From assembly GCA_021845905.1 (NCBI GenBank), contig JAJZVA010000003.1, positions 1-64,000 on the forward strand: 64,000 nt of DNA, read 5' to 3'. The position numbers were made by a program, and so were the translations under genes. Every line of letters starts with the position of its first letter. Position 1 is the first letter of the stretch. This DNA is from Pseudomonadota bacterium (lineage in GTDB: Bacteria > Pseudomonadota > Alphaproteobacteria > Micavibrionales > UBA2020). Below are positions 59,619 through 64,000 of the stretch, one piece after another. Under the pieces are notes generated by a model that had not been told where the DNA came from, searched no databases, and saw only the letters and a list, made by a program, of their open reading frames with translations.

Positions 59619-61157
59619 ATGAAAACAATGGTCGAACGGGTCAGCACCGTCACTTTTCAGGGCGTCGACGTCAGGGAGATCGACGTGCAGGTGCTGATCG
59701 CCCCCGGGCTGCCGCAATTCAACATCGTCGGTCTCGCCGACAAGGCGGTGGGCGAAAGCCGCGAACGGGTGCGCGCCGCGTTGCATGCCATCGGCCTCGC
59801 CCTGCCTTCGAAGCGCGTGACCGTCAACCTCGCCCCCGCCGACGTCGTCAAGGAAGGCAGCCATTTCGATTTGCCGATCGCGCTCGGCGTGCTCGCCGCG
59901 ATGGGCGTGATGCCGGCGGAGGAACTTGCGCATTATCTCGTCATGGGCGAGCTTGCGCTCGACGGTTCGATTCGCGCCGTCGCGGGCGTGCTGCCCGCCG
60001 CCATTTCCGCCTCGGCTTCGGAGCGCGGCATCATCTGTCCCGCCGATTGCGGCGCGGAAGCCGTGTGGGCGGGCGACCTTGACGTGCTCGCGCCGCAAAA
60101 TCTCGTCGCGCTGCTCAACCACATGAAAGGTGCGCAGGTTTTGTCGCGTCCGCAAGCCGCGCTCGCCGAAGACAATCCTTTTTCTCTCGATCTTGCCGAC
60201 GTCAAAGGGCAGGAAAGCGCCAAACGCGCGCTCGAAATCGCCGCCGCGGGCGGGCACAACCTGCTGATGACCGGCCCGCCGGGCTCGGGCAAATCCATGC
60301 TCGCCGCGCGCCTGCCGGGCATTCTGCCGCCTTTGTCGCCCGCCGAGGCGCTGGAAGTCTCGATGATCCATTCCATCGCCGGCACGCTCGAAGGCGGAAA
60401 ACTGGTGCGCCAGAGGCCGTTTCGCGATCCGCACCATTCCGCCTCTCTGCCGTCGATCATCGGTGGCGGGCAGCGCGCCAAGCCGGGGGAAATCTCGCTC
60501 GCCCATCACGGCGTTTTGTTCCTCGACGAACTGCCGGAATTCTCGCGCCAGACATTGGAATCCCTGCGCCAGCCGCTGGAAACCAGAAACGCGCTCGTCT
60601 CCCGCGCCAATTATCACGTGACGTTTCCCGCCAGCTTCCAGCTTGTCGCGGCGATGAACCCCTGCCGCTGCGGTCATGTGGACGACGCCTCCCGCGCCTG
60701 CTCGCGCGCGCCCAAATGCGTTGCCGATTATCAGGCGAAAATCTCCGGCCCGATCTTCGACCGCATCGACATCCATGTCGATGTGCCCGCCGTCAGGGTC
60801 GCGGATCTCGCCCTGCCGCCGCCGCGCGAAGGCTCGGCGCAAGTGTCGTTCCGCGTCGCCGAAGCGCGCGCGCGGATGCAGGCGCGCTTTGAAAAGCTCG
60901 GCGCGGCGCATTTGCGCACCAATGCCGAGGCCGACGGCGACATCCTCGCGCAGATCGCGCCGCTGGCAGCGCCGGTGCAGCAATTTCTCACCGAGGCGGC
61001 GGAACGGGCCAGACTTTCCGCCCGCGGCTATCACCGGGTCTTGCGCGTCGCCCGCACCATCGCCGACCTCGCGCACAGCGACTCGGTCGAGCGCGCCCAT
61101 GTCGCCGAAGCGCTCGGCTACCGCCGTCTGGCCGATGGCCTCTCCCGCGCCGCATAA
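59619..61157 (+). CDS. comM: YifB/ComM family Mg-chelatase-like ATPase
   Basis: 512 residues. N-terminal Lon-like domain (VSTVTFQGVDVREIDVQVLI, FNIVGLADKAVGESRERVRA, VNLAPADVVKEGSHFDLPIA), AAA+ Walker A GPPGSGKSM at about 219-227, the FRDPHHSASLPSIIGGG motif, Walker B VLFLDELPEFSRQTLESLRQ, and the Cys-rich NPCRCGHVDDASRACSRAPK insert typical of the family. ComM acts as a hexameric helicase aiding branch migration in natural transformation. Complete. It stands alone between the coiled-coil array and a hypothetical gene. Confidence 0.92.
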   Translation: MKTMVERVSTVTFQGVDVREIDVQVLIAPGLPQFNIVGLADKAVGESRERVRAALHAIGLALPSKRVTVNLAPADVVKEGSHFDLPIALGVLAAMGVMPAEELAHYLVMGELALDGSIRAVAGVLPAAISASASERGIICPADCGAEAVWAGDLDVLAPQNLVALLNHMKGAQVLSRPQAALAEDNPFSLDLADVKGQESAKRALEIAAAGGHNLLMTGPPGSGKSMLAARLPGILPPLSPAEALEVSMIHSIAGTLEGGKLVRQRPFRDPHHSASLPSIIGGGQRAKPGEISLAHHGVLFLDELPEFSRQTLESLRQPLETRNALVSRANYHVTFPASFQLVAAMNPCRCGHVDDASRACSRAPKCVADYQAKISGPIFDRIDIHVDVPAVRVADLALPPPREGSAQVSFRVAEARARMQARFEKLGAAHLRTNAEADGDILAQIAPLAAPVQQFLTEAAERARLSARGYHRVLRVARTIADLAHSDSVERAHVAEALGYRRLADGLSRAA

Positions 61158-61279
61158 ATATTATCTTTTATTTTCAGATATTTAATTATATTTTTAACCA
61201 TAAGATGTGGATTTTTTATGCTCTTGTGCTATACTGATACCTATAGGAATCTCGCGTTATCTTGGAGGAGCGCTTTATC

Positions 61280-61978
61280 GTGGAAAAATTACAAGCCGAT
61301 GCATCCAGCCCGATGTCTCTTGAGGGGCATCTTCAGAAAGTGACCTCCGCCATCTCCGAAGGCATGCAGGGCGGCGGCGCAAAAGGCGGCGGCGCGGCGC
61401 CGGGTGGCGGCGAAGACGCTTTCATCGACGCGATGATCACGACCCCCGTCACCGGCGCGGGCAGCATGTTCATTTCCGTCTATGACCAGATGAACGGCGG
61501 ACAAACGCCGCTGTCGGCGCGGCAAAACGGACAAAAAAGCAGTTTCCTCGGCAGCGGCTACACCGGACAGAAAGCGACGCCGACGCCGCTGGTGCCCATG
61601 AGCTACGGCCAGAAGAGGGCCGCGCACAAACGCGCCAATAAACTCGCCGGACAAGCCGCCAAAAAAGGCGGCGCGGCGGCGCGCGGCTCCAGCGTCTTCG
61701 CTTCGGAGCGCATCGCCCTCGCCAGCATGTCGCTGACGGGCAGCAGCATGGCGGGCGGCGCGGCGCGGCCGATAAAAGGCGCGCAGATCGATCTCAACGC
61801 CGCGGCGGCGATGGGCTTCGGCGGGCTGGTGCAGGAGCTGAACGTCACGCTCAGGAAAATGCAAGGGGTCAACCGCTACGACAACGATCCGCGCCGTCTG
61901 CAGTCGGACTTGCGCCTCGGCAAGGAATCCGCCGAAATGGCCGTCAAGAACAGTCCGTCCATGGCCAAAGGGCTTTAA
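61280..61978 (+). CDS. Hypothetical Gly/Ala-rich protein
   Basis: 232 residues from a GTG at 61280, preceded by GGAGGAG nine bases upstream, which also rules against a TTG start at 61262. A helical start (SLEGHLQKVTSAISEGMQGG), a flexible Gly-rich segment (GGGAKGGGAAPGGGED region), FIDAMITTPVTGAGSMFISV, a basic Lys/Ala region (KRAAHKRANKLAGQAAKKGG), and NLAAAAMGFGGLVQEL-like segment near the end (AAAMGFGGLVQELNVTLRKM). No signal peptide. TATACT at about 61230 may be its -10. No family recognised. Confidence 0.65.
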   Translation: MEKLQADASSPMSLEGHLQKVTSAISEGMQGGGAKGGGAAPGGGEDAFIDAMITTPVTGAGSMFISVYDQMNGGQTPLSARQNGQKSSFLGSGYTGQKATPTPLVPMSYGQKRAAHKRANKLAGQAAKKGGAAARGSSVFASERIALASMSLTGSSMAGGAARPIKGAQIDLNAAAAMGFGGLVQELNVTLRKMQGVNRYDNDPRRLQSDLRLGKESAEMAVKNSPSMAKGL

Positions 61979-62000
61979 GTTTAAACTAATTGGCGTTGCT

Positions 62001-62729
62001 TTATTTCACCGCGTCGGTCGCGGCGACGAGCTTGCCTCGCACCGTGGCGATCGCCGCGTCAAGCACGGCCTCCGGTGAAAGATCCGTCGTGTCGAGAAGA
62101 TAGGCGTCTTCCGCCGGTTGCGCGGGCGCGATGGCGCGTCCGCTGTCGCGGCGGTCGCGTTGCAACATGTCTTCCAGCACGGTTTCCTGCGTCAGTTGCG
62201 GATGACGGCGTTTCAATTCGAGGAAACGACGGCGGGCGCGTTCTTCCGCTTTCGCGGTGACGAAGAACTTGACGTCCGCGTCGGGGCAGACCACCGTGCC
62301 GATGTCGCGCCCGTCGAGCACCGCGCCGCCGACGTCGGCGGGCTGGTTTTCGGCGAAATCGCGCTGAAAGGCGAGCAGCGCCTTGCGCACCTCGGGCAGG
62401 GCTGCGACTTTCGACGCCGCGGCGGAAACTTCGGGCTGGCGCAACGCCGGACTGGCGAGCAGCTCCAATGTCATGTTGCGCAGGACGATGTCGATCGCGG
62501 GGCGCGCGTCCTCGATATCCGAAGGATCGCCGCCTATTTCCAGCACGGCGAGCGCGACGGCGCGGTAAAGCGCGCCGGTGTCGAGATAGGCATAGCCGAG
62601 ACGTTCCGCGATTTTCCGCGCCAGCGTGCCCTTGCCGCTGGCGGCGGGGCCGTCGACGGCGATGACGATCTTGCGCCGCGGCGCGGATTCTTGTGCGATA
62701 TCTGTTTGCGGCAACGTAACGGTGAGCAT
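62001..62729 (-). CDS. cmk: Cytidylate kinase
   Basis: 242 residues. It phosphorylates CMP and dCMP with ATP. P-loop DGPAASGKGT at about residues 26-35, YAYLDTGALYRAVALAVLEI (substrate loop), VLDGRDIGTVVCPDADVKFF and RDRRDSGRAIAPAQPAEDAY all match the family. The N-terminus carries some 18 extra residues before the P-loop strand. Transcribed in the same direction as the PEBP and clpB genes upstream, but separated from them by 91 bases. Confidence 0.95.
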   Translation of the reverse strand: MLTVTLPQTDIAQESAPRRKIVIAVDGPAASGKGTLARKIAERLGYAYLDTGALYRAVALAVLEIGGDPSDIEDARPAIDIVLRNMTLELLASPALRQPEVSAAASKVAALPEVRKALLAFQRDFAENQPADVGGAVLDGRDIGTVVCPDADVKFFVTAKAEERARRRFLELKRRHPQLTQETVLEDMLQRDRRDSGRAIAPAQPAEDAYLLDTTDLSPEAVLDAAIATVRGKLVAATDAVK

Positions 62730-62820
62730 GTCAGGCGAATCCTCCCTCTTGGAAACCGGTCAGGATATTATCATTATGGCAACGAAGAAACAAGGGCGAA
62801 ATATCCAATCTTAACGCCAT

Positions 62821-63363
62821 TTATTTTAACGTCCGCCCATAGCGTCCGGTCAGCGCCGCCGTGGCGAGAACATGTCCCTTGAGCGCCGCCTTCAGCGCCG
62901 CCGCCGTCGCATCCGGCACGAAAGCAAGGCGCGCGTCGAGCGCGTAAAGGCGGAAAATATAGTGATGCGGAAGGTCGCCGGGCGGCGGACAGGGACCGCC
63001 GTATCCCGTCTTGCCGAAACTGTTGAGGCCTTGCGCGCCGCCGTCGGCCAGATGCGCCGCCGACGGCACATGCGATGGCATGCCGCGCGCGTCCGCGGGA
63101 ATGTCGTATATCATCCAGTGCGTCCAGACGCCCGCCGGCGCATCCGGATCCTGCACGAGGAGCGCGAGGCTTTTCGTTTTCTCCGGCACGTCTTTCCAGA
63201 CGAGCGCGGGCGAGACATCTTTGCCGTTGCAGGTATAGCGCGCGGGGATCGTCTGTCCGGCGGCGAAGGCCGGGCTGGACAGGATCATCGCTTCGGCGCG
63301 CGGCGCGGCGGCGCAGAAAAGAAAAAACACGGCGGCGGAGAAAAAAATATTTCTCACGGTCAT
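62821..63363 (-). CDS. Periplasmic PEBP family protein (YbhB/YbcL-like)
   Basis: 180 residues. Signal peptide (FFSAAVFFLFCAAAPRAEA) then the PEBP fold: IPARYTCNGKDVSPALVWKD, LLVQDPDAPAGVWTHWMIYD, GKTGYGGPCPPPGDLPHHYI (the ligand-binding DPDxP and GPxPP-H motifs). Bacterial members are of uncertain function; some inhibit kinases or proteases. The start overlaps the stop of clpB (ATGA at 63360-63363), so translation is coupled. Confidence 0.9.
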   Translation of the reverse strand: MTVRNIFFSAAVFFLFCAAAPRAEAMILSSPAFAAGQTIPARYTCNGKDVSPALVWKDVPEKTKSLALLVQDPDAPAGVWTHWMIYDIPADARGMPSHVPSAAHLADGGAQGLNSFGKTGYGGPCPPPGDLPHHYIFRLYALDARLAFVPDATAAALKAALKGHVLATAALTGRYGRTLK

Positions 63364-64000
63364 GCCGCGGCGCCCTTGTCGTTTTTTTTCGCCTTGCCGT
63401 TTTTTTCCTCCGGCGTGATGACGAGGCCGGATTTGCCCGCCGTCACGGAGACCGCGCCGTCATCCGATATTTTTCCTTCGATGAGAAGGTTGGCGAGCGG
63501 GTTCTGCAGCTCTTTCTGGATGACGCGCCTGAGCGGCCTTGCGCCGTAGGCGGGATCGTAGCCCGCGTCGGCGAGATGCTGCTTCGCGGCGCCGTCCAGC
63601 GTCAACGAGATATTGCGCGCGGCGAGCATTTTTTCGAGACCGGCGAGCTGAATGTCGACGACATGCACCATCATGCCGCGGTCGAGGCGGCTGAAGAGCA
63701 GGATTTCGTCGATGCGGTTGAGAAATTCCGGGCGGAAGGCGTGGCGCACCACGTCCATCACCTTGTCGCGCACCTTGTCGACGCTCTCGCCGTCTTTCTG
63801 CGCGACGAGATATTCCGCGCCGAGATTCGACGTCATGATGATGACGGTGTTGGAAAACCCGACCACGCGGCCCTGCCCGTCGGTCAGGCGGCCGTCGTCG
63901 AACACTTGCAGCAGAATGTTGAACACGTCGGGGTGCGCCTTCTCGACCTCGTCGAACAACACCACCTGATAGGGCCTGCGGCGCACGGCTTCCGTCAGCG
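63360..64000 (-). CDS. clpB: Chaperone ClpB, C-terminal part (continues beyond window)
   Basis: The visible 213 residues cover the end of AAA+ domain 2 and the C-terminal D2 small domain: RPYQVVLFDEVEKAHPDVFN (Walker B and following), GRVVGFSNTVIIMTSNLGAE (sensor-1), FRPEFLNRIDEILLFSRLDR (arginine finger), AYGARPLRRVIQKELQNPLA (sensor-2). The final stretch is Lys-rich (EEKNGKAKKNDKGAAA). ClpB disaggregates proteins together with DnaK. The N-terminal two thirds lie outside the window to the right. Confidence 0.95.
   Translation of the reverse strand, partial: LTEAVRRRPYQVVLFDEVEKAHPDVFNILLQVFDDGRLTDGQGRVVGFSNTVIIMTSNLGAEYLVAQKDGESVDKVRDKVMDVVRHAFRPEFLNRIDEILLFSRLDRGMMVHVVDIQLAGLEKMLAARNISLTLDGAAKQHLADAGYDPAYGARPLRRVIQKELQNPLANLLIEGKISDDGAVSVTAGKSGLVITPEEKNGKAKKNDKGAAA

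Overview
The window is GC-rich, tightly packed bacterial DNA, most likely from an alphaproteobacterium. The lineage call rests on a DUF3126 gene, tail chaperones of the GTA-gp10 type, the tilS / ftsH / glmM order, and RNase J. Some features suggest an organism that interacts with other cells: a Dot/Icm (type IVB) secretion cluster, ankyrin and Sel1 proteins, and an effector-like DUF4116 plus glycosyltransferase protein. That lifestyle is inference.

Layout. 0-2 kb: a small family of membrane-hairpin (glycine-rich) proteins, one copy broken, possibly next to an insertion at the left edge. 2-7.4 kb: thymidine kinase, a membrane-anchored propeller-like protein, DUF3126, an NAD-dependent epimerase and an ankyrin protein. 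7.4-25.3 kb: an almost entirely minus-strand phage structural and lysis cluster. Read right to left it holds TerS-like, TerL, portal, tail-chaperone-like, beta-domain, prohead protease, capsid, connectors, tail tube, chaperone, a 107-residue gene in the tape-measure slot, minor tail proteins, NlpC/P60, tail-tip J, tail fibre, holin-like, lysozyme-like and a spanin pair. No integrase, repressor or replication gene is visible, so it looks like a gene-transfer-agent-like or remnant element. It carries accessory cassettes: a plus-strand Sel1 gene and two small paralogues with their own palindromes and terminators. 25.5-31.9 kb: 22-bp tandem repeats, an exported protein, an ankyrin protein, the DUF4116/GT protein, tilS, and another membrane-hairpin family member.

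32-42.6 kb is the housekeeping core: ftsH, a Cys-based phosphatase, glmM, thiD-like, nadK, ileS and a GNAT acetyltransferase. 42.7-55.1 kb is the type IV secretion locus: DsbC/G-like, lytic transglycosylase, dotD, dotC, dotB, icmT, a TcpQ-domain protein, then four consecutive cysteine-containing exported proteins of about 480-530 residues that look like divergent paralogues. 55.3-64 kb: IscX-like, RNase J, three tandem coiled-coil paralogues (one frameshifted at an A7 run), a YifB/ComM ATPase, a hypothetical protein, cmk, a PEBP-family protein and the 3' end of clpB.

The most unusual signals are these. (1) Two roughly 280-300 bp elements (44126-44403 and 57578-57878) share a skeleton but differ in nearly every stem, with the differences compensated on the opposite arm; each supplies a TAG stop codon to the neighbouring gene. 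(2) The four exported paralogues in the Dot/Icm locus. (3) A phage-like cluster lacking a normal tape measure gene. (4) Many perfect in-frame short tandem duplications, including three copies of an 8-residue unit directly before the catalytic PP-loop of TilS.
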